Shown piece by piece: positions 1 through 6,261 of a stretch of DNA of 19,075 nt. Positions within the stretch are counted from its first letter, which is position 1. Every line of letters begins with the position of its first letter. Origin of the DNA: Bacteroidota bacterium. Lineage in GTDB: Bacteria; Bacteroidota; Bacteroidia; Chitinophagales; Chitinophagaceae. A program made the translations under genes and the position numbers. The notes under the pieces are model-generated. The model saw only the letters and a list, made by a program, of their open reading frames with translations. It was not told where the DNA came from and ran no database searches. The DNA is taken from assembly GCA_023426425.1 (NCBI GenBank), contig JAFAAT010000254.1, positions 1 through 19,075 on the forward strand. Direction: 5' to 3'.

Positions 1-244
1 CGGCCTGGAAGAACTGGGCGAGGATGCCGAAGGCAACCTGATCGTTCGCTGCGAATTCAATGACTTCGGGAACATGCAGAAGGCCCTGGAAGAAAGAGGT
101 ATCACTCCGGTATCAGCTGAGCTGGAATGGATTCCGCAGAATACTGTGGAGATATCTGAGGAACAGGCAGATGATGTGTTCAAGCTGATTGAGCGGCTGG
201 AGCAGGATGATGACGTGCAGCGGGTGTTCCACAATATGGCATAG
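1..244 (+). CDS. YebC/PmpR-family regulator, C-terminal fragment
   Basis: Only the last 80 codons are present, read from base 2 to the TAG at 242-244; the gene starts outside the window. The fragment contains the stretch GNMQKALEERGITPVSAELE, followed by a helical segment and the ending DDVQRVFHNMA. This is the typical C-terminus of YebC/PmpR proteins, whose DDVQxVxHN ending is conserved in E. coli YebC. Family members act as DNA-binding regulators, and some YebC-type proteins have been tied to translation of proline-rich stretches, so the role here cannot be fixed. A strong intrinsic terminator follows 19 bases after the stop. The assignment rests on this C-terminal pattern only. Confidence 0.85.
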   Translation, partial: GLEELGEDAEGNLIVRCEFNDFGNMQKALEERGITPVSAELEWIPQNTVEISEEQADDVFKLIERLEQDDDVQRVFHNMA

Positions 245-263
245 ACAAATCACTGAGTTATAG

Positions 264-299
264 AAGCTGCCCCTGCAAAGGGGCAGCTTTTTTCTTTTT
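264..299 (+). terminator. Rho-independent terminator of the YebC-type gene
   Basis: A perfect 10-bp stem, AAGCTGCCCC (264-273) pairing with GGGGCAGCTT (280-289), encloses a 6-base loop and runs into a T-rich tract at 288-299. It lies 19 bases past the stop codon. Confidence 0.9.
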
Positions 300-370
300 G
301 TACCACAATGACTAGGAGCTATTGGGGCAAAGGCAGCCTTGGGTAAGGCAGAGTCAACAGCGTGATGGAA

Positions 371-400
371 TAATATTTTTAGGCTACCCTAAAAATATTA
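371..400. promoter_or_regulatory. Candidate DtxR/MntR-type metalloregulator operator
   Basis: TAATATTTTTAGG (371-383) and CCTAAAAATATTA (388-400) form a perfect 13-bp inverted repeat around the 4-base spacer CTAC. The core TTTAGGCTACCCTAAA resembles the TTAGG(N)CCTAA half-sites bound by DtxR/IdeR and MntR repressors. It ends where the -7 element begins and lies 23 bases upstream of the receptor start codon, so a bound protein would cover the promoter. The symmetry is seen directly; the regulator family and the metal (Fe or Mn) are inferred. Confidence 0.7.
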
Positions 401-406
401 CCTTTG
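399..406 (+). promoter_or_regulatory. Bacteroidota -7 promoter element (TAnnTTTG) of the TonB receptor gene
   Basis: TACCTTTG matches TAnnTTTG exactly and would place the transcript start near 413, about 10 bases before the ATG at 424. The inverted repeat at 371-400 overlaps its first two bases and spans the -33 region, where no separate TTG can be picked out. Confidence 0.65.
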
Positions 407-423
407 TCATCTAAAGCTGATCC

Positions 424-2673
424 ATGAAGCAGGTTTTCCTCTTTCTGATACTGTTCCTGGCGCTGCCCCTGGTAGTCGCTGCGCAGTACACTGTCAGGGG
501 AACTGTGACCGACTCAGGGACACCGGTGCCCTACGCGGTCGTGTCTGTTCCGGGGAGTCCGGTGGGCACTGCTACAGACAGTTTAGGTGCATTTGAGCTT
601 AGAGGTCTGACCAGTTCGAAGGTCAAGCTTCAGGTGTCCCTGGTGGGTTACCACACTGAGAACCGGACCATAGCGCTATCTGATGGTGACAATGTGGTAG
701 ATTTTCAACTGCGTGCTGACCCGAGAACCATAGATGAAGTGGTGGTGACCGGCACAATGAAAGAAATGAGCAGGAAGGATAGTCCCATACCTGTGGAGAT
801 AGTGACAGCTAAGTTTTTCCAGAAGAACCCTACCCCCAGCCTGTTTGAATCGATTGGCATGCTGAACGGCATCAAACCTCAGCTAAACTGCAATATTTGC
901 AATACAGGGGATATTCATATCAATGGAATGGAAGGTCCTTACACCATGATACTCATTGACGGGATGCCGATTGTGAGTAGCCTGTCGTCGGTGTATGGAC
1001 TGAGCGGAATACCTAACAGTATTGTGAACAGGATTGAAGTGGTGAAAGGGCCGGCTTCCTCGCTATATGGCTCGGAGGCGATGGGTGGAATCATTAATGT
1101 GATTACGAAGAATCCCGGCAAGGCGCCAAGGATGAGCATCGATGCTTTTGGTAGTTCCTGGCAGGAGTATAATGTGGATGTAGCTTTTAAGAGCAATATT
1201 GGCAAGGCAAACCAACTGTTGGGCGTTAATTATTTCAACTATCAGCAGCCTGCGGACAGGAACAACGACGGGTTTACTGATGTGACCTTGCAGCACAGGA
1301 TTTCTGTGTTTAATAAATGGAGCCTGGAAAGACGGGCTAACAGGCTTGCCTCCATGGCAGCAAGATATGTGTATGAAGACCGCTGGGGCGGGCAAATGAA
1401 CTGGTCGAAAGAATGGCGGGGCAGCGATAGCATTTATGGTGAGAGCATTTATACACGCAGAGTGGAGCTGACTGGAATTTATCAGTTGCCGCTGAGAGAG
1501 AAAGTCATGACCCAGTTTTCGTATAACTGGCATGACCAGAACTCCTGGTATGGCACGACCCCATATATGGCCAGTCAGCAGGTGGCTTTTGCCCAGGCCT
1601 ATTGGGATAAGCAGCTTGGAGAGCGGCACAGCCTTTTGCTGGGCAGTGCCCTGCGCTGGAACTATTATGATGATAACACCCCTGCCACCTCAACAGCTGA
1701 TGGAGGGAATAACCAGCCCGCCATCACTACCCTGCCGGGAGTGTTTATTCAGGACGAGTGGACGCTGAATTCGAAGCATAAGATACTGGCGGGATACCGG
1801 TTTGACTATGACAAAAACCATGGCCCGGTGCACTCACCGAGGGTAGCATATAAATGGGCTCCGGATGCAGATAATACACTCCGTGCGAGCTTTGGGACGG
1901 GCTTCCGGGTTGTGAATCTCTTCACTGAGGACCATGCGGCGCTGACTGGTGCGAGGGAAGTGGTGATTGCGGATGCCCTGCTGCCCGAGCGCTCCTACAA
2001 TGGCAACCTGAACTATGTACTTCGCAAAGCCGGGGAGCACTTCTTTGCCAACCTGGATGTGACGGGATTCTACTCCTATTTTACGAACAAGATTGTGGGA
2101 GACTTTGTAAGTCACCCTGACAAGATCATCTATGAAAACCTGGAAGGGTATGCGGTGTCGAGAGGTGTTTCGGTGAACCTGGATTTCAACTTCACGAATG
2201 GCTTGAAGCTGCTGGCTGGAGCTACTTTTATGGATGTGTTTCAGGCGGAGAAAGATGAGGATGGAGCGCTGCAGAAGAACCGGCAAATGTTTGCGCCGGA
2301 GTGGAGCGGCAACCTGGTGGCAAGCTATGCATTCAGGAAGGGATGGACGGTGGATCTGACTGCCAACTGGTATGGTCCGATGCGGTTGCCGATTCTCCCG
2401 AATGATTTTCGTCCGGAATATTCACCGCTGCATTGCCTGGCGAATGTGCAGGTGACGAAGAAAATCAGCCCATCGCTGGAAGTGTATGGCGGAGTTAAGA
2501 ACCTGCTGAACTTTGTACCAAAGCATCCCAAAATGCGGGCATCTGACCCATTTGACAAAGAAGTGAACGATCCGGTGGGAAATCCCTATGGGTATACATT
2601 TGACCCGAGCTATAATTATGCGCCGCTGCAGGGGGTTAGAGGATTTGGCGGTCTGAGGTGGATGCTAAGATAG
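424..2673 (+). CDS. TonB-dependent outer-membrane receptor, probably metal or metal-chelate uptake
   Basis: The 749-residue protein starts with a signal peptide (1-20), followed by a CarboxypepD_reg-like beta-sandwich (about 22-97), a TonB-box-like DEVVVTG (104-110), a plug domain (about 115-230) and a 22-strand-type barrel to the end. The plug carries the hallmark IDGMPI and a stretch like VEVVKGPASSLYGSEAMGGIINV. Such receptors import iron siderophores, haem, cobalamin or other large ligands using energy passed from TonB-ExbBD. An unusual Cys pair in the plug, NCNICN (C156 and C159), precedes GDIHINGMEG. The upstream palindrome resembles a DtxR/MntR operator, which favours an iron, haem or manganese ligand, but the ligand cannot be read from the sequence. 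It stands alone, with no SusD partner or transport genes beside it. Confidence 0.93.
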   Translation: MKQVFLFLILFLALPLVVAAQYTVRGTVTDSGTPVPYAVVSVPGSPVGTATDSLGAFELRGLTSSKVKLQVSLVGYHTENRTIALSDGDNVVDFQLRADPRTIDEVVVTGTMKEMSRKDSPIPVEIVTAKFFQKNPTPSLFESIGMLNGIKPQLNCNICNTGDIHINGMEGPYTMILIDGMPIVSSLSSVYGLSGIPNSIVNRIEVVKGPASSLYGSEAMGGIINVITKNPGKAPRMSIDAFGSSWQEYNVDVAFKSNIGKANQLLGVNYFNYQQPADRNNDGFTDVTLQHRISVFNKWSLERRANRLASMAARYVYEDRWGGQMNWSKEWRGSDSIYGESIYTRRVELTGIYQLPLREKVMTQFSYNWHDQNSWYGTTPYMASQQVAFAQAYWDKQLGERHSLLLGSALRWNYYDDNTPATSTADGGNNQPAITTLPGVFIQDEWTLNSKHKILAGYRFDYDKNHGPVHSPRVAYKWAPDADNTLRASFGTGFRVVNLFTEDHAALTGAREVVIADALLPERSYNGNLNYVLRKAGEHFFANLDVTGFYSYFTNKIVGDFVSHPDKIIYENLEGYAVSRGVSVNLDFNFTNGLKLLAGATFMDVFQAEKDEDGALQKNRQMFAPEWSGNLVASYAFRKGWTVDLTANWYGPMRLPILPNDFRPEYSPLHCLANVQVTKKISPSLEVYGGVKNLLNFVPKHPKMRASDPFDKEVNDPVGNPYGYTFDPSYNYAPLQGVRGFGGLRWMLR

Positions 2674-2807
2674 CGGGCGGTCAGTTGCGGGACTTCCGTT
2701 TGAAGGCAGGGGGATTTTTGCTCCGGTGCACTGAAATCTGGCCAGCCGTTGACCGGGCAGCAACACCCTTTCTGGGGGAACCCTGCAGGTGTCCTGGGGG
2801 AGCTCAG

Positions 2808-2851
2808 GGGATGCATTCGCGATACTTTTGCGATGCTTTTGCGATGCCTTT
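2808..2851. repeat. Degenerate 11-bp tandem repeat array (copy A)
   Basis: Three clear 11-bp units lie head to tail: GCGATACTTTT (2819-2829), GCGATGCTTTT (2830-2840) and GCGATGCCTTT (2841-2851). A weaker fourth unit precedes them at 2808-2818. The consensus is GCGATGCTTTT. The array sits in the 262-base gap between convergent genes, and the same unit recurs at 17709-17775. Confidence 0.75.
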
Positions 2852-2863
2852 GCTCCCATTCGG

Positions 2864-2894
2864 GGCCGGCTGCGCCCATCTGACCCAGCCGGCC
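2864..2894. other. GC-rich hairpin in the convergent gap
   Basis: GGCCGGCTG (2864-2872) pairs perfectly with CAGCCGGCC (2886-2894) around a 13-base loop. No T-run follows on either strand, so it is not a standard intrinsic terminator. It may still help separate transcription of the receptor gene from the convergent secreted-protein gene. The rest of 2674-2935 holds only the 11-bp repeats, and no convincing gene. Confidence 0.5.
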
Positions 2895-2935
2895 GGGGAT
2901 TAATAGATTTTAAGGAGAAAACCTTTGCCTGATAA

Positions 2936-3511
2936 TTATTCAGGAATAGGGATTGTGACCTCTACCCTTCTGGCCGGGAACTGGTTGCGGTAGGTGCGGT
3001 ATTGCAGTTCGGGGCGGGTGTTAAGGTCTACATCCTGGAGCACCTGGACCCTTGCGGTGTTCAGGTCGACGCCATTCAGGAAGGTGGGAGAGGTGGTGGA
3101 GCTGATCCATTGACCATCCTGCCAGTAGACGTATCCGCGGTTTGGATCGTAGAAAGTGTGGTAGTCCTGGAAGTAAACATGGCGATCGTTGCGGTAGCCA
3201 TGAGCCGGAGCCCAGGAAGGAGGGCCCTGCCTGCGATCGGCCTGGGCACGCTCGGCCCGTTCCCATGCGCGGCGGGGTTTCTTCTTAACGTCACCATCCT
3301 TGTCGACCTTGATCTTGCGGCCATCTCTCATTTTGAGCTTTGTATCTCCATCATTATCAACCTTTAAAGTACCCTCGGGCGAGTCAATTCGCATGTCGCC
3401 ATCGTTGTCGTGCTGCACGTTTGGTGTGGCGGGGGTATTGCTTCCCTGGGCATGGGCCGCAACGGAGAGGCAGAATAAGGGGAAAGCGAGGATTAAGTAT
3501 TTGAGTTTCAT
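2936..3511 (-). CDS. Secreted protein with DNDGD acidic repeats, function unknown
   Basis: The ATG at 3511 gives 191 residues with a clear signal peptide (MKLKYLILAFPLFCLSVAAH, about 1-21); the frame stays open upstream, but that extension has no secretion signal at its start. The mature N-terminus carries three spaced motifs, DNDGD (35-39), DNDGD (52-56) and DKDGD (70-74), each followed by basic and hydrophobic residues in a 17-18-residue period. The pattern resembles Ca-binding DxDGD loops. A basic, Arg-rich linker (78-95) leads to a C-terminal part rich in Tyr and Trp (YFQDYHTFYDPNRGYVYW, about 113-130), a pattern I associate with unnamed Bacteroidota periplasmic proteins. It is convergent with the TonB receptor gene and divergent from a small lipoprotein. 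Signal and repeats are seen directly; calcium binding is inference. Confidence 0.75.
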   Translation of the reverse strand: MKLKYLILAFPLFCLSVAAHAQGSNTPATPNVQHDNDGDMRIDSPEGTLKVDNDGDTKLKMRDGRKIKVDKDGDVKKKPRRAWERAERAQADRRQGPPSWAPAHGYRNDRHVYFQDYHTFYDPNRGYVYWQDGQWISSTTSPTFLNGVDLNTARVQVLQDVDLNTRPELQYRTYRNQFPARRVEVTIPIPE

Positions 3512-3611
3512 GAAATAGAATTTTTTATTTGAGGCAGGAAAATGGTGCCATTGGGAGATGTCTACACTTAGAAAACCTGGCTGCAAAAGGAAATCTGGCG
3601 CTGAAGAGTGG

Positions 3612-3619
3612 TATATTTG
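3612..3619 (+). promoter_or_regulatory. -7 promoter element (TAnnTTTG) of the lipoprotein gene
   Basis: TATATTTG matches TAnnTTTG exactly and ends 14 bases before the ATG at 3634, implying a very short leader. No clear -33 TTG is seen at the usual distance. Confidence 0.45.
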
Positions 3620-3633
3620 AATAAAGCTCAGAA

Positions 3634-4053
3634 ATGAAAATGACGACGCTTTTGCCGGGATTGCTTTTGGGATTGGCTGTTTTGAATAGCTGCGATATGC
3701 CGGAATGTGAGAACCACAATCCTGTCTTTGCGCAGTATAATCCTGAAGACGAACCCTATAAGGCTGAGCTGGCAAGGCAAATAGAGCGACGAGGGCAGGA
3801 AAACCTGCGGTACTGGGTGGACAGGTATTTTGTGGAGGACAGTACGAAATACCTGGGAATCTTTGTGCAAGGAGACAGTCTTTGTGCCAAAGGCATACTT
3901 GAGATCAGGGAACCAGGGCGCCTGGAGCACCTTATAAAAGTTAACGGCGGAGGTTATAGTGGTGCGGGACTTTCAGGACTGAGGATGAAGATTGAGCGCG
4001 ATGGGGGGAGCACTAATTTTGTCTTCAAAGAAGTGAGACGTATAATTGATTGA
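3634..4053 (+). CDS. Small lipoprotein of unknown function
   Basis: The 139-residue protein has a short lipoprotein signal ending in the lipobox LNSC, with lipidated Cys at residue 20. The mature part starts with an acidic, Cys-containing stretch (CDMPECENHNP), then a charged helix (about 42-62). The C-terminal half has alternating hydrophobic residues and a Gly-rich turn (VNGGGYSGAGLSG), suggesting a small beta-rich domain. I recognise no family. It lies between a divergent secreted-protein gene and a downstream desaturase gene 97 bases away on the same strand, with no obvious functional link. Envelope location is well supported; the function is not known. Confidence 0.75.
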   Translation: MKMTTLLPGLLLGLAVLNSCDMPECENHNPVFAQYNPEDEPYKAELARQIERRGQENLRYWVDRYFVEDSTKYLGIFVQGDSLCAKGILEIREPGRLEHLIKVNGGGYSGAGLSGLRMKIERDGGSTNFVFKEVRRIID

Positions 4054-4150
4054 TTTGCAGACCTGAATAAGCATTATATAATAATAAATGGGATACAGTT
4101 TATTGCTGGTACGTTTTCTTTCGGTAATTATGCAGGATTTTTCGTGAGTT

Positions 4151-4948
4151 ATGGTTATTATCCTCTTTTTTATTGCCCATTGGTATCTATCCCTTTTCTG
4201 CCAGACATTTTTCCAGCACCGGTATGCCGCACACGGTGCGTTTACTATGAGTAAGGGTGCCGAGAAAGTCTTTTTTATCCTGACCTTTTTATTTCAGGGG
4301 TCTTCGTACTTGAGCACCCGTGCCTATGCGGTGATGCACAGGATGCACCATGCATATGCTGACACGGAGCTGGACCCACACTCGCCCATGTATCAGAAGA
4401 ACATCTTTGCTATGATGTGGCGGACGTATAAAATCTATGCGGGAATTTATGACGGGACGATTAAGGTGGATGAAAAGTTTTCGAAGAATGTACCCGACTG
4501 GCCGGTGTTCGACAGGATAGCGGGTTCTAATATTGTAAGGTTGATGTGGGTGGGAGCCTATACCTGGTTCTGGATTGCATTTGCGAGCAGTCCCTGGTTG
4601 TTTATTCTTTTGCCATTTACAATTGCGATGAGCCCTGTGCATGGGGCCATCATCAACTGGTTTGCACACAAATATGGCTATCAGAATTTTGAAGTGAAGA
4701 ATACCTCTGAAAACCTGCTGCATGTGGATTTTCTGATGTTGGGTGAGTCTTATCACAACAACCATCATAAACATCCGTCGTCTGTTAATTTCGGTTATCG
4801 CTGGCATGAGTTCGACCCTGTGTATCCGGTAGTGCTGTTACTCAATAAGGTAGGAGTAATTCGTATTCCATCTCAGAAGCCGGTACCCATTGTAACTGTA
4901 GCCAACGAGCATAAGTCAGAGAAGGAAAAAGCAGTCAGGGACAACTAA
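4151..4948 (+). CDS. Membrane fatty-acid (acyl-CoA/acyl-lipid) desaturase
   Basis: The 265-residue protein carries all three histidine boxes of the membrane di-iron desaturases: HRYAAH (23-28), HRMHH (63-67) and HNNHH (202-206). The last sits in GESYHNNHH, typical of the stearoyl-CoA/delta-9 type. Hydrophobic segments lie at about 1-20, 40-55 and 130-165. Proteins of this family insert a cis double bond into a fatty acyl chain, using O2 and electrons from ferredoxin or cytochrome b5, and so adjust membrane fluidity. The start at 4151 places the first His box only 23 residues in, matching the compact form common in Bacteroidota. Substrate and double-bond position are inferred from the boxes. 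A strong terminator follows 20 bases past the stop. Confidence 0.93.
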   Translation: MVIILFFIAHWYLSLFCQTFFQHRYAAHGAFTMSKGAEKVFFILTFLFQGSSYLSTRAYAVMHRMHHAYADTELDPHSPMYQKNIFAMMWRTYKIYAGIYDGTIKVDEKFSKNVPDWPVFDRIAGSNIVRLMWVGAYTWFWIAFASSPWLFILLPFTIAMSPVHGAIINWFAHKYGYQNFEVKNTSENLLHVDFLMLGESYHNNHHKHPSSVNFGYRWHEFDPVYPVVLLLNKVGVIRIPSQKPVPIVTVANEHKSEKEKAVRDN

Positions 4949-4968
4949 CAATACCCCAAAACACGTAG

Positions 4969-5004
4969 AGAAAAATACCGGGCAGCCGGTATTTTTCTGC
5001 TTTT
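4969..5004 (+). terminator. Rho-independent terminator of the desaturase gene
   Basis: A perfect 13-bp stem, AGAAAAATACCGG (4969-4981) with CCGGTATTTTTCT (4986-4998), encloses the 4-base loop GCAG and runs into GCTTTT. Because the A-rich arm faces the T-rich arm, it could work in both directions. Confidence 0.85.
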
Positions 5005-5014
5005 AGGACGGTAA

Positions 5015-5022
5015 TAGCTTTG
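5015..5022 (+). promoter_or_regulatory. -7 promoter element (TAnnTTTG) of the Asn-tract lipoprotein gene
   Basis: TAGCTTTG matches TAnnTTTG exactly, 18 bases before the ATG at 5041. It lies directly after the desaturase terminator, which supports an independent transcript and the ATG start. A TTG codon at 5020-5022 in the same frame falls inside this element and is unlikely to be used. Confidence 0.55.
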
Positions 5023-5040
5023 CTGGACAAAAACACATTT

Positions 5041-5535
5041 ATGTACAGCAGAATTTTACTTTTCCTTGGATTGGTCGTGATGACTTTGGGTGCATGCAGC
5101 AAAAGTGATGACGACAATAACAACAATAATAACAACAACAACGGAGCCTGTAATGGCAAGAACCTGTGTTTCAAAGTAGATGGCACCCAGTTTTCCGGGG
5201 ATGCAACATGGAGGGAGCTACCTGGTAATCGCTACCGGATAATCTGGGAAGACACTACCGGCGGGTATAAGAACGTGGAAATCGACTTCTATGGCACGTT
5301 GGCAGTGCAGACCTACCAGGTGGTGGATAGCAGTCATACTTCAGGGGAAGCGGATTTTCAGTATTATAATTCAGACGGCAACAACACAAATATTGAAGGT
5401 GTGAGTGGGGCGATGATCATCACATCTGTAGCTAATGACCAGATTAGCGGGTCCTTTACACTGACTGCCCGGAGTGCAACAAGTAATAATATCCAGGTAA
5501 CGGAAGGGAACTTTGTGAATGTACCGAAGCAATAA
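5041..5535 (+). CDS. Lipoprotein with poly-Asn linker, function unknown
   Basis: The 164-residue protein starts MYSRILLFLGLVVMTLGACS, a lipoprotein signal with the lipobox LGAC and Cys19 as the lipid site. The acidic SDDD after the Cys is common in surface-exposed Bacteroidota lipoproteins. Nine consecutive Asn residues follow (26-34), encoded by AAY triplets at 5116-5142. The globular part (about 35-164) begins with a Cys pair (C37, C43) and a motif like LCFKVDGTQFSGDATW, then alternating beta-strand patterns. It resembles the many small beta-sandwich lipoproteins of this phylum. It has its own promoter-like element and a terminator downstream, so it seems monocistronic. Function is not recognised. 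Confidence 0.8.
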   Translation: MYSRILLFLGLVVMTLGACSKSDDDNNNNNNNNNGACNGKNLCFKVDGTQFSGDATWRELPGNRYRIIWEDTTGGYKNVEIDFYGTLAVQTYQVVDSSHTSGEADFQYYNSDGNNTNIEGVSGAMIITSVANDQISGSFTLTARSATSNNIQVTEGNFVNVPKQ

Positions 5536-5554
5536 TGTATTTCTTTTCGTTCAG

Positions 5555-5587
5555 AGCGGGCACGAATGATCGTAGCCCGCTTTTTTG
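5555..5587 (+). terminator. Rho-independent terminator after the Asn-tract lipoprotein gene
   Basis: AGCGGGC (5555-5561) pairs with GCCCGCT (5575-5581) around a 13-base loop, followed by a run of T at 5581-5586. Confidence 0.8.
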
Positions 5588-5732
5588 TTGTACATGTTTT
5601 GGAGTTCTATTCATGCAATTATATATTCCAATATGATTTTTTTAAGAATTATTTGTTGCTGAGCTTGTGATTCAGAAACATATAACTACTTTTATGCTAC
5701 GGCCAGTCACAATCAAAATTTTTAAGCGCCGT

Positions 5733-6209
5733 ATGAACCATAACCAACCGTTGGTTATTCTGGAAGACCAGCCCGAGGAGATACATCAGATCAAGCAAGC
5801 CTTTGATTTTCTCAAGCTAGAACACCCACTTTATTTCTTTACCAGTAGTGCTGAGCTGGACCAGTTCCTTAAGGAGGAATATGCGGTACATACCGGCAAA
5901 GAACGAAAGCCGTTGCCTGCGTTCTTCCTTTCCAACAACATTGTGGGCGGTGAACCTGTAATCGAGACGCTGAAACGGCTCAAGACTCACCCTGTTTTCT
6001 GTACGGTGCCTGTCGTGATCTTTGCGGCTGCTACTGATTCTGAGGATGTATCTGCCTGTTATGCAAATGGATGTGCGGGGTATTTTCTCAAGCCGGAAAG
6101 GTATGATGGGTATCATAAAGTCCTGGAAGTCATTTACCAGTTCTGGGACGCAACTGCGGCCGAACAGCGAACCGGAATCAGGCGAAGCAGGTATATGAAA
6201 ACGCCATAG
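5733..6209 (+). CDS. Receiver-like (pseudo-response-regulator) protein
   Basis: From the ATG at 5733 the protein is 158 residues and looks like one stand-alone receiver (CheY-like) domain. It begins with strand-1 pattern LVILEDQPEE (acidic pair E11, D12), has IFAAATDSEDVSACYANGCAGYFLKP near the end, and keeps the conserved Lys120 of the FLKP motif. The strand-3 site that normally holds the phosphorylated Asp reads FFLSNNIVGG, with Ser67/Asn68 and no Asp, so normal phosphorylation is unlikely. No output domain follows. Upstream in-frame starts exist (GTG 5667, ATG 5694), but they add a basic stretch outside the fold, and a near-consensus -7 box (TACTTTTA, 5687-5694) lies between them and 5733. 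It may act by protein binding; its partner is unknown and no histidine kinase is adjacent. Confidence 0.7.
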   Translation: MNHNQPLVILEDQPEEIHQIKQAFDFLKLEHPLYFFTSSAELDQFLKEEYAVHTGKERKPLPAFFLSNNIVGGEPVIETLKRLKTHPVFCTVPVVIFAAATDSEDVSACYANGCAGYFLKPERYDGYHKVLEVIYQFWDATAAEQRTGIRRSRYMKTP

Positions 6210-6217
6210 GGTTGGAG

Positions 6218-6256
6218 ATTTGGGCATTAATAAGTTATCTTCGCCCAAATTTTTTC
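6218..6256 (+). terminator. Hairpin plus T-run between the receiver gene and sucC
   Basis: ATTTGGGC (6218-6225) pairs with GCCCAAAT (6243-6250) around a 17-base loop and is followed by six T residues (6250-6255). It starts 9 bases after the receiver-gene stop and ends 6 bases before the sucC ATG at 6262. It reads as a terminator for the upstream gene. A near-consensus -7 box (TATCTTCG, 6236-6243) with a possible TTGG -33 at 6212 falls within it, so promoter and terminator may overlap. Confidence 0.55.
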
Positions 6257-6261
6257 ACCTC

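Noticed and set aside
1063..1629. 188-codon minus-strand frame within the TonB receptor gene
   Set aside because: It is antisense to a clearly real gene and its product shows no domain pattern.
2808..2851. CRISPR array
   Set aside because: The units are contiguous 11-mers with no spacers and no cas genes are present.
2616..2903. Small reading frames on both strands over the convergent gap
   Set aside because: They are open because of the 11-bp repeats, have no signal peptide or recognised domain, and the frames overlap each other on both strands.
3512..3775. N-terminal extension of the DNDGD secreted protein (start at 3775)
   Set aside because: The extension is low-quality sequence, would bury the signal peptide at MKLKYLILAF, and overlaps the start of the divergent lipoprotein gene at 3634.
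5020..5040. TTG start for the Asn-tract lipoprotein
   Set aside because: The TTG lies within the TAGCTTTG promoter element, and ATG 5041 begins a standard lipoprotein signal.
5667..5732. GTG start for the receiver-like protein
   Set aside because: It adds a basic stretch with no match to the receiver fold, which begins right after ATG 5733.
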